This document shows positions 26,179 through 34,896 of a stretch of DNA of 64,000 nucleotides, in pieces. Both the position numbers and the translations under genes were made by a program. Within the stretch, counting starts at the first letter, position 1. Every line of letters starts with the position of its first letter. The stretch is from an uncultured Methanobrevibacter sp. (GTDB taxonomy: Archaea > Methanobacteriota > Methanobacteria > Methanobacteriales > Methanobacteriaceae): NCBI GenBank assembly GCA_900319985.1, contig ONQL01000001.1:1-64000 (forward strand), in the 5' to 3' direction. The notes under the pieces are model-generated. The model had not been told where the DNA came from and ran no database searches. It saw only the letters and a program-made list of their open reading frames with translations.

Positions 26179-26288
26179 TTAGGTAAATAATGTATAATTA
26201 TCTACCTAACTACTTGTTTTTTACAAGCTTTTAGAGAAATGAATTTAAAATTTGGCTGTTTAATCTATCTCTCGGCTACATCGTAGCC
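26179..26288 (+). other. Row of three hairpins in an intergenic region
   Basis: The 340-base gap between divergent genes holds three stems. GTTAGGTA-A-ATAAT, loop GTATA, ATTAT-C-TACCTAAC forms a 33-base hairpin (26179-26211) with one mismatch. CTTGT/ACAAG follows at 26214-26227, and GGCTAC/GTAGCC at 26274-26288. The last competes with a pairing of AAATTTGGCT (about 26246-26256) with AGCCAATTT (26285 on). This may be a small RNA, a switching leader or a terminator array. Strand is assumed. Confidence 0.45.
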
Positions 26289-26401
26289 AATTTTATTATA
26301 TGTTCCTTCAACTATATAAACTTATTTGTAATTTATTAAAATTCAAGTATACTTTATTAAAAACTTATATATTCTTGGATTTACTAAAATTAAATTGAAT
26401 T

Positions 26402-27445
26402 ATGTATAATGATGAGCAAGAAAATTATTACCAAAGAATGTTATCTAACTCAATTTCTTCAATGAATCCTTCTGAAGATGCTAAAAATAGAGCCCGGAAA
26501 AAATCACCATTATATTTTGATGATTTGAAGGAGAAATTGTTGTTGGAGTTTGAAGGCAAAAAATTAGAAGACATTGAAAATTCTAAGGTAATTTCTACTG
26601 ATTCAGGCGATACGCTGAAGATAACAACAAAAGAAAAAATTAACTTTAACTTGAGTGATAATGATTTCAAAAATCAGATGAACCATAATCTGAAGCTGCT
26701 TCCAAGCATTGGAATAAAAAAGGAGCAGGCCCTTAAAAGTAATGGGTATGCGACAATTGATTCCCTGAAAAATCACGATAAGTATGGTGATGTTGCATCA
26801 AAATTCTCAGAAATGTTTGATGACATGTCATTTCATGAGATTATGGATTTGCTGGATCGCAACAAATATTCAAGAAAATGCAGAGACAATTTATTGAAAT
26901 GCATAAGCCTCACAGATTATGAAAACTTCAAATTCATGGATATTGAAACAAAAGGCCTTTCAAATGTTCCAGTTATACTGATTGGGGTTGCTGAAATAAA
27001 AGGAGATACTATCATCACTTCACAATATTTTTTAAGGGATTATTCTGAGGAATGTGCTGTATTGGATGCATATCTGTCACATTTGGATGAAGATTCGGTT
27101 CATGTAACATTCAACGGTAAAAGTTTTGATGTACCATTTATTAATAATAGATGTCTATATAATAGAATTAATGCCAACCTGGATTTGCCACATTTGGATT
27201 TGATGCATTTTGCAAAAAATCTGTGGAAGGATGAATTGCCAAACTGTAAACTGCAGACAATCGAACAGGAGTTCTTTGGCATTGAAAGGGAGGATGACGT
27301 TCCGGGACAGTATATTCCGGCCTATTATGATACTTACTTATCTGAAAACAATATAGGGCCTATTGTGCCGATTATTGAGCATAATCGGCAGGATATTGTT
27401 TCACTTGCAGCTTTTCTGGAGAAAATGTATGGGGATGTAAATTAA
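26402..27445 (+). CDS. MrfB/YprB-like DnaQ-fold exonuclease
   Basis: A 347-residue protein with a variable N-terminal part that includes a helix-hairpin-helix-like stretch (LLPSIGIKKEQALKSNGYATI near residue 98), then an RNase H-type exonuclease domain from about residue 175: MDIETKG (first DxE), HVTFNGKSFDVPF, and EHNRQDIVSLAAF (last acidic pair). This is the arrangement of YprB/MrfB, which in Bacillus acts with the helicase MrfA (YprA) in repair of mitomycin C damage. An MrfA-type helicase is encoded at 54.0 kb. A TATA box at about 26366 implies a very short leader. Followed 1 base later by the repeat protein. Confidence 0.85.
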   Translation: MYNDEQENYYQRMLSNSISSMNPSEDAKNRARKKSPLYFDDLKEKLLLEFEGKKLEDIENSKVISTDSGDTLKITTKEKINFNLSDNDFKNQMNHNLKLLPSIGIKKEQALKSNGYATIDSLKNHDKYGDVASKFSEMFDDMSFHEIMDLLDRNKYSRKCRDNLLKCISLTDYENFKFMDIETKGLSNVPVILIGVAEIKGDTIITSQYFLRDYSEECAVLDAYLSHLDEDSVHVTFNGKSFDVPFINNRCLYNRINANLDLPHLDLMHFAKNLWKDELPNCKLQTIEQEFFGIEREDDVPGQYIPAYYDTYLSENNIGPIVPIIEHNRQDIVSLAAFLEKMYGDVN

Positions 27446-27446
27446 A

Positions 27447-28958
27447 ATGGGACTTTTTGATAGATTTAAAAAAGACAATAAAAAAGAAAAAACCGAACGC
27501 AAGCCTATTCCAAAGGATGTTGAAATTGATGAAGATCAGCTGTTGCTGAAAAAGATAGCCACTACAAATAAGGACAGGTATGAGCGTGCGGCGGCTGCCG
27601 ACCAAATCACAGACCAATATGTTGCATTGGACATGTCCAAAAATGTAAAGGATAGGGCAATTAGGCTGATTGCCATAAATAAAGTTAAGGATGAGAATCT
27701 GTTGTGGGACGCTGCGGAAAACTCCAAGTTTTTTGATGTAAGGAGTTTTGCCTATGAAAGGCTGGGCGAAAACAACAAGTCCATAGCGGAAATAGTAATC
27801 AATACCAAGAAAAATGAGCATGTCGATGAAATATTCGAAAAGGTCAGCGATGAGGAAACCCTCAAATGGATTGCGGTCGAGGCTGAAGATAAAAGATATA
27901 GAAATGCTGCTGTCAATAAAATAGAATCTGCGGATGTTTTGGAGAAGCTGGTTTTCGAATCAAAAGACAATTCCATTAAAAAAACTGCAATAAATAAGGA
28001 TAATTTCACTGATGAGGATATCCTTCAAAAGATAGCCATTGACGAAAAGGATGAGGAAGTCAAGATTGCAGCAATCAAAAAGATTAATGATGAGGAAAGA
28101 TTATCTAAAATAGCTCAAAGCGAAGATAATGCAAAAGTGCGTTCAATCATATTTGAAAAAATCACTGATGAGAATATCCTAAAGGAGATTGTATTAAATT
28201 CTGACAAATCAGATGTTCGTCTGGATTTGGTTCCAAAATTGGATGATGAGGATTTGCTTGCTCAAATTGCTTTAAATGATTCAGATAAGATTGTCAGAAG
28301 CGAAGCGGTCAAAAAAATCACGGATGAAGACACTTTATTGGATATCATCAAGAAAGATGATGACAGATTTGTAAGACAGATTGCTGTAAATAATATTAAA
28401 AATCCTCAAATATTAATAAATATTGCTTTAAACGATGAAGATCAATTTGTAAGAAACCATGCAATTAAAAATCCGAATCTGGTTGATGAAAAGGATTTTT
28501 TAGAAATCGTAATCAATTCCACTCATGAGGATGTGGCTGTTGGAGCCATGAAACATATTACCGATGAGAAGTACTTCATAAAGATTTTAAACGAGGCAAA
28601 GCTTGAGGATATTCGAAAAAGCACATTGGACAATATTGATGATTTGGAAACTTTAATCAAAATTGTTTTGGCCAATAATGATGAGGAATTCTCCCTCAAG
28701 GCATTAAATAAGATCAATGTTGAAAAATGTCTGATTAAAATTTATGAACAGGGTATTTCCGAAGCTATTTCGGTTAGAGCAGTTTCAAAGGTAAGGGACC
28801 AGAAGTTTTTAACCAAAATTGTCAAAAAAGAGCCTCAATGGAGAGTTCGTGAAGCTGCAGTTAAACATATTGTAAGTAAAAAAGTCCTAAAAGAAGTTTC
28901 AATCAATGATGAAAATGAATATGTAAGAAATGTTGCTAAAAAAAGGTTAAATCTATAG
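27447..28958 (+). CDS. HEAT-like helical-repeat protein
   Basis: A 503-residue soluble, acidic protein built of about 20 repeats of roughly 22-24 residues with the pattern VRxxAVxKIxDExxLxxIAxxDxD. Each is one helical pair of the HEAT/LRV kind; the array forms a curved scaffold for binding proteins or nucleic acids. The first 30 residues are basic and lack repeats. It starts one base after the MrfB-like exonuclease, so it may act with it. Its 3' end overlaps the convergent gene by 6 bases. Partner unknown. Confidence 0.82.
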   Translation: MGLFDRFKKDNKKEKTERKPIPKDVEIDEDQLLLKKIATTNKDRYERAAAADQITDQYVALDMSKNVKDRAIRLIAINKVKDENLLWDAAENSKFFDVRSFAYERLGENNKSIAEIVINTKKNEHVDEIFEKVSDEETLKWIAVEAEDKRYRNAAVNKIESADVLEKLVFESKDNSIKKTAINKDNFTDEDILQKIAIDEKDEEVKIAAIKKINDEERLSKIAQSEDNAKVRSIIFEKITDENILKEIVLNSDKSDVRLDLVPKLDDEDLLAQIALNDSDKIVRSEAVKKITDEDTLLDIIKKDDDRFVRQIAVNNIKNPQILINIALNDEDQFVRNHAIKNPNLVDEKDFLEIVINSTHEDVAVGAMKHITDEKYFIKILNEAKLEDIRKSTLDNIDDLETLIKIVLANNDEEFSLKALNKINVEKCLIKIYEQGISEAISVRAVSKVRDQKFLTKIVKKEPQWRVREAAVKHIVSKKVLKEVSINDENEYVRNVAKKRLNL

Positions 28959-29711
28959 AAAGATTTCAACCTCTTTTCTTTTACTGTTTGCTTTTTCAAA
29001 TTCAGGTTTTTTAGTTTCAAATGCTTCGCCTGTAAATGCACGTGCATCTTCAGGACAGATATTGATGCATGCAGTGCATCTGTTGCAGATGTTCAAATCT
29101 GTTGCAAGGGGGTCATCTTCTGGAATGGCATTTTCAGGACAGATTGAAATGCAGTCATAGCAAAAGGAACACAACGATTCATCGCAGCTGATTGTAAACG
29201 GCAATTGTTTGTAGTCTGTGTAGGGTCTGTTTCCAGGGATTTCACTTTCAAGGCTTTCGTCGTTTTTAATTTTTTCAATGCATTTTTCTGCAAACTCATT
29301 AATTTTTTCAATGTCTTCACTGTCCGGTCTTCCCTGTGCAACGCCGTCGAATATTGAATGGTGGCTGATGGTGGTTGCAGTTGCAATCACATCAAAATTA
29401 TTTTCTGTTAATAGATCAACCAGTTCAAGAAGGGCATCGGTTACATGTGCATTTCCGTAATTTGCAATTGCTATTGCCTTTGTTGAATTTCCTTTTAATT
29501 TGGATAGTCTTTCACGGCCGCTTTTCGGAATTCTTCCTGCAAAAATGGGCATGCCGACAATGACAATGTCTGACGGTGAAAATTCCTTTTGTGAACTGAA
29601 GGTCAAAAGGTCGTATGTTTCGGCATTTTCACTGAAGTTGCTTGCAACTTGTTCCACTACTTTTTTGGTGGTCTGTGACGGGCTGAAATAGATTTCTATT
29701 ATATCTGACAT
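28953..29711 (-). CDS. EFR1-type flavodoxin-ferredoxin fusion
   Basis: A 252-residue electron carrier. Residues 1-155 form a flavodoxin-like domain (YFSPSQTTKKVVEQVA binding FMN phosphate; GMPIFAGRIP; ANYGNAH). From residue 175 there are two 4Fe-4S motifs, CSFCYDCISICP and CNRCTACINICP, preceded by CDE. Such proteins let anaerobes pass electrons between ferredoxin pools and flavin enzymes. AGGTGATAAT precedes the ATG. It overlaps the repeat gene convergently by 6 bases and has no evident operon partner. Confidence 0.9.
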   Translation of the reverse strand: MSDIIEIYFSPSQTTKKVVEQVASNFSENAETYDLLTFSSQKEFSPSDIVIVGMPIFAGRIPKSGRERLSKLKGNSTKAIAIANYGNAHVTDALLELVDLLTENNFDVIATATTISHHSIFDGVAQGRPDSEDIEKINEFAEKCIEKIKNDESLESEIPGNRPYTDYKQLPFTISCDESLCSFCYDCISICPENAIPEDDPLATDLNICNRCTACINICPEDARAFTGEAFETKKPEFEKANSKRKEVEIFL

Positions 29712-30072
29712 ATTATCACCTATTTAATATTATATATATTATCTCTTAAGAATTCTGTGGATTGAAATATTGATTATGATTTATATTTTCTCGGGGTGCA
29801 ACAATGCCATGAATTTCACAATAAATTGGAATACTTTTCAAACTATTTGATGAACTTTAAATAGAAACAATGCCTAAAATAATAAATGGCATTGACAAAG
29901 ATTAATAATATTTTTTTTCAATGATAATCAAGTTAAAAAAATGATTTTAAAAACTGTCTTAACCTTCGAAATTATGGGATAGCACGGCAATCCTATGCTT
30001 ATTGAGTATACTGTTCGTGAAGAATCCTAAACGTCTAAAAGTTGAGATAGTTCAAAAAATATTGGTGATACG
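29712..30072. other. Intergenic region with repeated CAATGCC element
   Basis: No gene is seen. CAATGCCAT (29802-29810) has its exact inverse ATGGCATTG at 29886-29894, and a second direct CAATGCC at 29868-29874 can form a 7-bp hairpin with the latter. Further on, 29976-30030 is less AT-rich than its surroundings and holds GGAT/ATCC pairings and a possible 11-codon frame (ATGCTTATT start at about 29996) ahead of the M42 peptidase. Function of either is unknown. Confidence 0.4.
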
Positions 30073-31101
30073 ATGGAATTAATGAGAGAGCTTTCTTTAG
30101 CACCAGGTGTATCTGGTTCTGAAGAGGAAATAGCTAAAATTATTACACGTGAATTAAACGATGTTGCTGATAAAATTGAAACTGACAGTATGGGAAACTT
30201 AATTGCTACTAAGAAAGGTGAAAAGAAAGCCCCTACTGTAATGTTGGCAGCACATATGGATGAAATCGGTCTAATGGTAAGATACATTGATGATAACGGT
30301 TTTATTAAATTTTCCAACATTGGCGGAATCAATGACCAAATGTTGATGAACCAAACTGTAACTGTCCATTCCTCTGTAGGTGAACCTATTGTTGGTGTAA
30401 TTGGTTCAAAACCTCCTCACGTTACCAAACCTGAGGAAAGAAACAAAGTTGTTAAAGCTGACGACATGTTTATAGATATAGGTGCTAAAGATAAGGAAGA
30501 TGCAGAAAAAATGGTTAGGATTGGAGACAAAATGACCTTCAATTCATTATTTGAAGAATATCCTAACAATTTGATTATGGGTAAGGCTTTAGACAATCGT
30601 GTTGGATGCTATGTGATGATGGAAGTTTTAAAAAGAGTTGAAACCAGAGCTACCGTTTATGGAGTTGGAACCGTACAGGAAGAGGTAGGTCTTAAAGGAG
30701 CTAAAACTTCTGCATTCAAATTAAACCCTGATTTGGCAATTGCGCTTGATGTTACATTGTCCGGTGACCACCCTGGAATCAAACCTGAAGAGGCACCTGT
30801 AGTGATGGGCAAAGGTCCGGCTATTATTTTGGCAGATGCAAGCGGAAGGGGAATTTTAACCCAGGAGTCCGTTAAGAACATGTTGATTAAGGCCGGTGAT
30901 GAAAACGATATAGACTATCAGTTGGAAGTAAGTGATGGCGGAACAACTGACGGAACCGCAATCCATTTGACCCGTGAAGGTATTCCGACCGGTGTTTTAT
31001 CAGTTCCTACTCGTTACATCCACACACCGGTAAGTGTATGTAGCATGGATGATATCGAATCAACTATTCAATTGATTACTGAAGCTATAAACAAATTATA
31101 G
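30073..31101 (+). CDS. M42 family metallopeptidase
   Basis: A 342-residue aminopeptidase of the tetrahedral M42 (TET/glutamyl aminopeptidase) family that trims peptides released by the proteasome. Metal ligands and catalytic groups are visible: AAHMDEIG near residue 60, [10 protein letters not shown] near residue 172, the catalytic Glu pair in [10 protein letters not shown] near residue 205, ALDVT near residue 227, and the last His in RYIHTPV near residue 315. GGTGAT precedes the ATG. It is monocistronic, with a terminator-like T run after it. Confidence 0.93.
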   Translation: MELMRELSLAPGVSGSEEEIAKIITRELNDVADKIETDSMGNLIATKKGEKKAPTVMLAAHMDEIGLMVRYIDDNGFIKFSNIGGINDQMLMNQTVTVHSSVGEPIVGVIGSKPPHVTKPEERNKVVKADDMFIDIGAKDKEDAEKMVRIGDKMTFNSLFEEYPNNLIMGKALDNRVGCYVMMEVLKRVETRATVYGVGTVQEEVGLKGAKTSAFKLNPDLAIALDVTLSGDHPGIKPEEAPVVMGKGPAIILADASGRGILTQESVKNMLIKAGDENDIDYQLEVSDGGTTDGTAIHLTREGIPTGVLSVPTRYIHTPVSVCSMDDIESTIQLITEAINKL

Positions 31102-31125
31102 CTACTATTTTTTTCTTTTTTTTTA

Positions 31126-31611
31126 TTATTTGAATCGGTCATCTGATTTTTGGGATTTTGCTTTTTTGTGTTTTGTCTCAAACCATCCGATTTTTAACTC
31201 GTCAATTGTATCCTCGTATAATTGGGGAACATATGGTTTGATGTCAATCAGTGGTGTTCCGTCCAAAATATCAACATTTTCAACATGTATTGTGTTGCCT
31301 TCAACCCCATTGACTTTAACAACACTCATTCCAATCCTATTTGGTCTTTTTGGGGATCTGGTTGCAAAAACTCCGTGCGTATTGTTGTCCATGAATGGTT
31401 TTACTTCAAGCATGTATCCTTCCACCTTGTGTAGGACATATATTAAATGGATATGTGAAAAGTCTTCAAGATCTTTTAAACCGTCAGCATATTTATCTTT
31501 GATTTCAATTGTTCCTTTTATTCCTTTTGCCCCGGTCGGTTGAATAGGCATTCCTTCAATTTCTTTAAATTCGGTATGGATTGTACCGATGGATTCCATT
31601 TCGATATTCAT
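31126..31611 (-). CDS. trmO: tRNA (N6-threonylcarbamoyladenosine-N6)-methyltransferase TrmO
   Basis: A 161-residue protein of the TsaA/YaeB family, which uses S-adenosylmethionine to methylate t6A37 of certain tRNAs. The marks are IGTIHTEF near the start, GIKGTIEI near residue 29, LEDFSHIHLIYVLH near residue 48, FATRSPKRPNRIGMS near residue 82 and LDGTPLIDIKPYVP near residue 118. The C-terminal 20 residues are a basic tail. The ATG at 31602 is an alternative start. No strong ribosome binding site is seen for either. Confidence 0.9.
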   Translation of the reverse strand: MNIEMESIGTIHTEFKEIEGMPIQPTGAKGIKGTIEIKDKYADGLKDLEDFSHIHLIYVLHKVEGYMLEVKPFMDNNTHGVFATRSPKRPNRIGMSVVKVNGVEGNTIHVENVDILDGTPLIDIKPYVPQLYEDTIDELKIGWFETKHKKAKSQKSDDRFK

Positions 31612-31890
31612 AATTATTATTTTCGTTTTGTTTTTTTATAAAATTTTCTAGTTGATTTTATTATTTCATTGTTTTCATTTGTGAATTTCGTTGAATTTAA
31701 TTTTTTAAAGTTATTTCATATTTAAATATTAAAATTTAATTTTAATAATGTTATTTTTATTTTTTACAGGTATAATTTTTGTTTTATAATAAATTAGATT
31801 ATTTTAGGATGTTTTTTTTATAGTGTTATTTAATTTTGTATCGATATGAAACATTTTCGGTAATCGATTTTAAAATCCTTTTTTCATAAA
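31612..31890. other. Intergenic tract upstream of the molbindins
   Basis: Very AT-rich, no gene seen. Near its end TATCGATATGAAACATTTT (31839-31857) shares GAAACATTT with the promoter that follows at 31896, and ATCGAT occurs twice about 23 bases apart (31840 and 31863), which could be an operator. Confidence 0.4.
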
Positions 31891-31893
31891 AAA

Positions 31894-31909
31894 ACGAAAC
31901 ATTTATATA
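31894..31909 (+). promoter_or_regulatory. Promoter of the molbindin array
   Basis: ACGAAACATTTATATA: a purine-rich BRE-like element (CGAAAC) joined to a TATA box (TTTATATA). The first molbindin ATG lies 49 bases downstream, giving a leader of about 25 bases. Confidence 0.65.
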
Positions 31910-31957
31910 CAATTCGATACTACTTATTAATATCAAAAAATTATTGATGTGAAAATT

Positions 31958-32164
31958 ATGAAATTAAGTGCAAGAAATCAATTAAATGGTAAAATTACTA
32001 ATGTTGAAAAAGGTGCTGTAATGGCTAATGTTAAAATTGAAATCACCGAACCTGGTGTTATTACTGCTGCTATTACTAAAGAGTCTGCTGAAAAATTAGG
32101 TTTGTCTGAAGGTGATGATGTAACTGCAATCATCAAATCTACTGAAGTTATTATAGGAAAATAA
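31958..32164 (+). CDS. Molbindin (TOBE/Mop domain), copy 1
   Basis: A 68-residue single TOBE (Mop) domain: MKLSARNQLNGKI at the start, GAVMANVKIEI in the middle, ITKESAEKLGLSEGDDVTAIIKSTEVIIGK at the end in two pieces. Molbindins form oligomers that bind molybdate or tungstate and buffer them in the cytoplasm. I use ATG 31958, since the upstream GTG is not in the other copies. It differs from copy 2 by one residue (Asn10/Glu). MoaE is encoded just downstream on the other strand. Confidence 0.9.
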   Translation: MKLSARNQLNGKITNVEKGAVMANVKIEITEPGVITAAITKESAEKLGLSEGDDVTAIIKSTEVIIGK

Positions 32165-32203
32165 GTTTGTTGTGAACTAATATTATTATGGGATGTGTAA
32201 GTT

Positions 32204-32410
32204 ATGAAATTAAGTGCAAGAAATCAATTAGAAGGTAAAATTACTAATGTTGAAAAAGGTGCTGTAATGGCTAATGTTAAAATTGAAATCACCGAACCGG
32301 GTGTTATCACTGCAGCTATTACTAAAGAGTCTGCTGAAAAATTAGGTTTGTCTGAAGGTGATGATGTAACTGCAATCATCAAATCTACTGAAGTTATTAT
32401 AGGAAAATAG
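32204..32410 (+). CDS. Molbindin, copy 2
   Basis: A 68-residue TOBE domain almost identical to copy 1 (Glu for Asn at residue 10), 39 bases after it. The DNA is also nearly identical, with a few silent changes, so the duplication is recent or kept similar by gene conversion. Confidence 0.9.
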   Translation: MKLSARNQLEGKITNVEKGAVMANVKIEITEPGVITAAITKESAEKLGLSEGDDVTAIIKSTEVIIGK

Positions 32411-32436
32411 ATTTATTTTATTAGGAGTGTGTGTTT

Positions 32437-32643
32437 ATGCAATTAAGTGCAAGGAATCAATTAAATGGTAAAATTACTGGTGTTGAATTAGGTGCTGTAA
32501 TGGCTAATGTTAAAATTGAAATCACTGAACCTGGTGTTATTACTGCTGCTATTACTAAAGAATCTGTTGAAAAATTAGGTTTGTCTGAAGGCGATGATGT
32601 TACTGCTATCATCAAATCTACTGAAGTTATTATAGGAAAATAG
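32437..32643 (+). CDS. Molbindin, copy 3
   Basis: A 68-residue TOBE domain beginning MQLSARNQLNGKITGVELGAV, thus slightly diverged from copies 1 and 2 at residues 2, 15, 18 and 19 and with Val for Ala near residue 45. TAGGAGTG precedes the ATG at 32437. The spacer TTTATTTTATTAGG before it is repeated before copy 4. Confidence 0.9.
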   Translation: MQLSARNQLNGKITGVELGAVMANVKIEITEPGVITAAITKESVEKLGLSEGDDVTAIIKSTEVIIGK

Positions 32644-32670
32644 ATTTATTTTATTAGGGGGTTTTTGTTT

Positions 32671-32877
32671 ATGCAATTAAGTGCTAGAAATCAATTAGAA
32701 GGTAAAGTTGCTGGTGTTGAATTAGGTGCTGTAATGGCTAATGTTAAAATTGAAATCACTGAACCTGGTGTTATCACTGCTGTTATTACTAAAGAGTCTG
32801 CTGAAAAATTAGGTTTGTCTGAAGGTGATGATGTAACTGCAATCATCAAATCCACTGAAGTTATTGTTGGAAAATAA
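32671..32877 (+). CDS. Molbindin, copy 4
   Basis: A 68-residue TOBE domain beginning MQLSARNQLEGKVAGVELGAV, most diverged of the four, with VIVGK for IIIGK-type ending. TAGGGGG precedes the ATG. Behind it, the repeats TTAGGAATTAGGATT and its near-inverse may act as a terminator at 32879-32916. Confidence 0.9.
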   Translation: MQLSARNQLEGKVAGVELGAVMANVKIEITEPGVITAVITKESAEKLGLSEGDDVTAIIKSTEVIVGK

Positions 32878-32892
32878 GTTTAGGAATTAGGA

Positions 32893-33027
32893 TTAAATTC
32901 CTAATAATCCTAATAATATTAAAATAACGAATATAATTATTGCTGCTTTAAATAATGTTTTAAATCCTTTTACCACTGCATAGATTATTAGAAATAATAT
33001 TAATATTCTAATAATAGTCATTATCAT
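32893..33027 (-). CDS. 44-residue hydrophobic membrane peptide
   Basis: A short frame 2 bases after the moaE stop on the same strand, with GGAGGT 6-11 bases upstream of its ATG. The peptide begins MIMTIIRILILFLIIYAVVKG, has a short polar turn (KGFKTLFK), and then a second hydrophobic stretch ending LLGLLGI. It could be a hairpin of two helices. The good ribosome binding site and tight spacing argue for real translation, but I know no family. Confidence 0.6.
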   Translation of the reverse strand: MIMTIIRILILFLIIYAVVKGFKTLFKAAIIIFVILILLGLLGI

Positions 33028-33029
33028 TT

Positions 33030-33467
33030 TTAACCTCCGGCTAGGATTGTTTTTGTTCCTTCTTCAGAAATTTCTTCTTTTTTAAATTCAACTTCATATT
33101 TTACTGTTTCGATTACTTCTTTTAATGCGTCAAGGGTTTCTGACCTGTGTGCACCTAAAACCGCAACAAGGAACAGCATGTCTCCGGTATAGAATTCTCC
33201 GATGTAGTGGACGACTGAAATTTCGTGAACGTTGTATTTTATTTTTGCATTATCAACAATCTTTTCAATTTCTGATTTTGTCTTGTTCTTGTCTGGAGTT
33301 GTCAGTATGAGTTTTTTCAAGTTCATGTTTTCTTCTTTTCCACGTACAATTCCTTCAAATGTGAAAATTGCACCGGAATAATCTATTTTACTACTTTTTT
33401 TCAATTCAGCTATTAAATCTGCTGTTGTAACTTTGTCTTCTTTTGCTTCGATTACACGTACAACCAT
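33030..33467 (-). CDS. moaE: Molybdopterin synthase large subunit MoaE
   Basis: A 145-residue protein that with MoaD converts precursor Z (cPMP) to molybdopterin. Family marks: GAIFTFEGIVRGKEE near residue 32, HYIGEFYTGDMLFLVAVLGAHRSETLDALKEVIETVK across residues 87-123, in which GAHR is the conserved MoaE motif, and the Lys-rich VEFKKEE near residue 127. GGAGAGA precedes the ATG. The four molbindins lie just downstream on the other strand, so this is a molybdenum/tungsten metabolism spot serving formylmethanofuran dehydrogenase. Confidence 0.9.
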   Translation of the reverse strand: MVVRVIEAKEDKVTTADLIAELKKSSKIDYSGAIFTFEGIVRGKEENMNLKKLILTTPDKNKTKSEIEKIVDNAKIKYNVHEISVVHYIGEFYTGDMLFLVAVLGAHRSETLDALKEVIETVKYEVEFKKEEISEEGTKTILAGG

Positions 33468-33515
33468 TTTATCTCTCCATTTCTTAATAGTGTTTTATAA
33501 TATAAATAACTATTG

Positions 33516-34061
<546 letters not shown>

Positions 34062-34769
34062 TTACGGTTCTAGACTATCTAAACTTTTTATAAGGTTTAC
34101 TGCAGTTTGCTGTTTTTGTGTTTGTGAATCTGTAATTGATGTTTCCATCAGAAATGTATGAATGCCTTTTCTGGCAATAGGCTTTGTTACCTTTTCAGGG
34201 CTGGTTCCTTCGCTGAATTCATAGTTGACAAGATTGACGTCTTTTGATAATTTGTCAATATATGAATTAATCTTGTCTGTTTTGTTAGAAAGTGAAAATA
34301 TGAAATTGGAATATTCATAGTCCGGATTGATTTCATGAACGTCAACGACTATGAACGGATTGTCCTTGGCGATATTGTTGACGACAAATTTGTTTGCCAA
34401 CAGCTCTCCGGCAGGCCTTGTATCATCACGTGAAGTCAATTCGTTTTTGACCGTAACGTAATAGATTACGAATTTTTTGGTAAGATTGCCGTCTTCACTT
34501 TTGGTCATGTTCTCAATGGTCCGGTTTATTGCCTCATGAATCTCATGTTCCCTCGGATGAACGCCCAGGATGATGGCAACTGTTTCGTTTGACGAGGTAT
34601 TGCCTCCGGTAATCTTATATACTGTTCCATTATCATTGTGTCCGACTTCCGTAATGTTATATGTGTTTGTCTGACTGTTGTCATTTGAATTGAATATAAC
34701 AGCAAGGTTAAATATAACTATGGTTATTAAAACCAGTAACAGAAGTTCGTATTGATGTTTCTTGTTCAT
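34062..34769 (-). CDS. Membrane-anchored carboxypeptidase-like (M14-type) protein
   Basis: A 235-residue protein with a single N-terminal membrane segment (LLLLVLITIVIFNLAVIF) and an outside domain with many Asn-X-Ser/Thr sites. It has GVHPREHEIHEAI near residue 70 (an HxxE zinc motif), VDVHEINPDYE near residue 142 (third zinc His) and FLMETSITD near residue 208 (the catalytic Glu), which together match the zinc carboxypeptidase pattern. It may cut cell-wall or extracellular peptides. The family call is from motifs only. It ends 12 bases before nadM. Confidence 0.7.
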   Translation of the reverse strand: MNKKHQYELLLLVLITIVIFNLAVIFNSNDNSQTNTYNITEVGHNDNGTVYKITGGNTSSNETVAIILGVHPREHEIHEAINRTIENMTKSEDGNLTKKFVIYYVTVKNELTSRDDTRPAGELLANKFVVNNIAKDNPFIVVDVHEINPDYEYSNFIFSLSNKTDKINSYIDKLSKDVNLVNYEFSEGTSPEKVTKPIARKGIHTFLMETSITDSQTQKQQTAVNLIKSLDSLEP

Positions 34770-34896
34770 ATTTTAACCTAAAATTTATTTTTAATATTAT
34801 TTTTTATCGTTTTTAATAAAAATACTTTTTTGATTGACTAAACTTTATAATAGAGAATTTACTAAAAATATTAATATAAATTATGGAGTTCACATA

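Noticed and set aside
29996..30031. 11-codon frame that could be a leader peptide for the M42 peptidase
   Set aside because: Too short to judge, no ribosome binding site, and no repeated regulatory codon.
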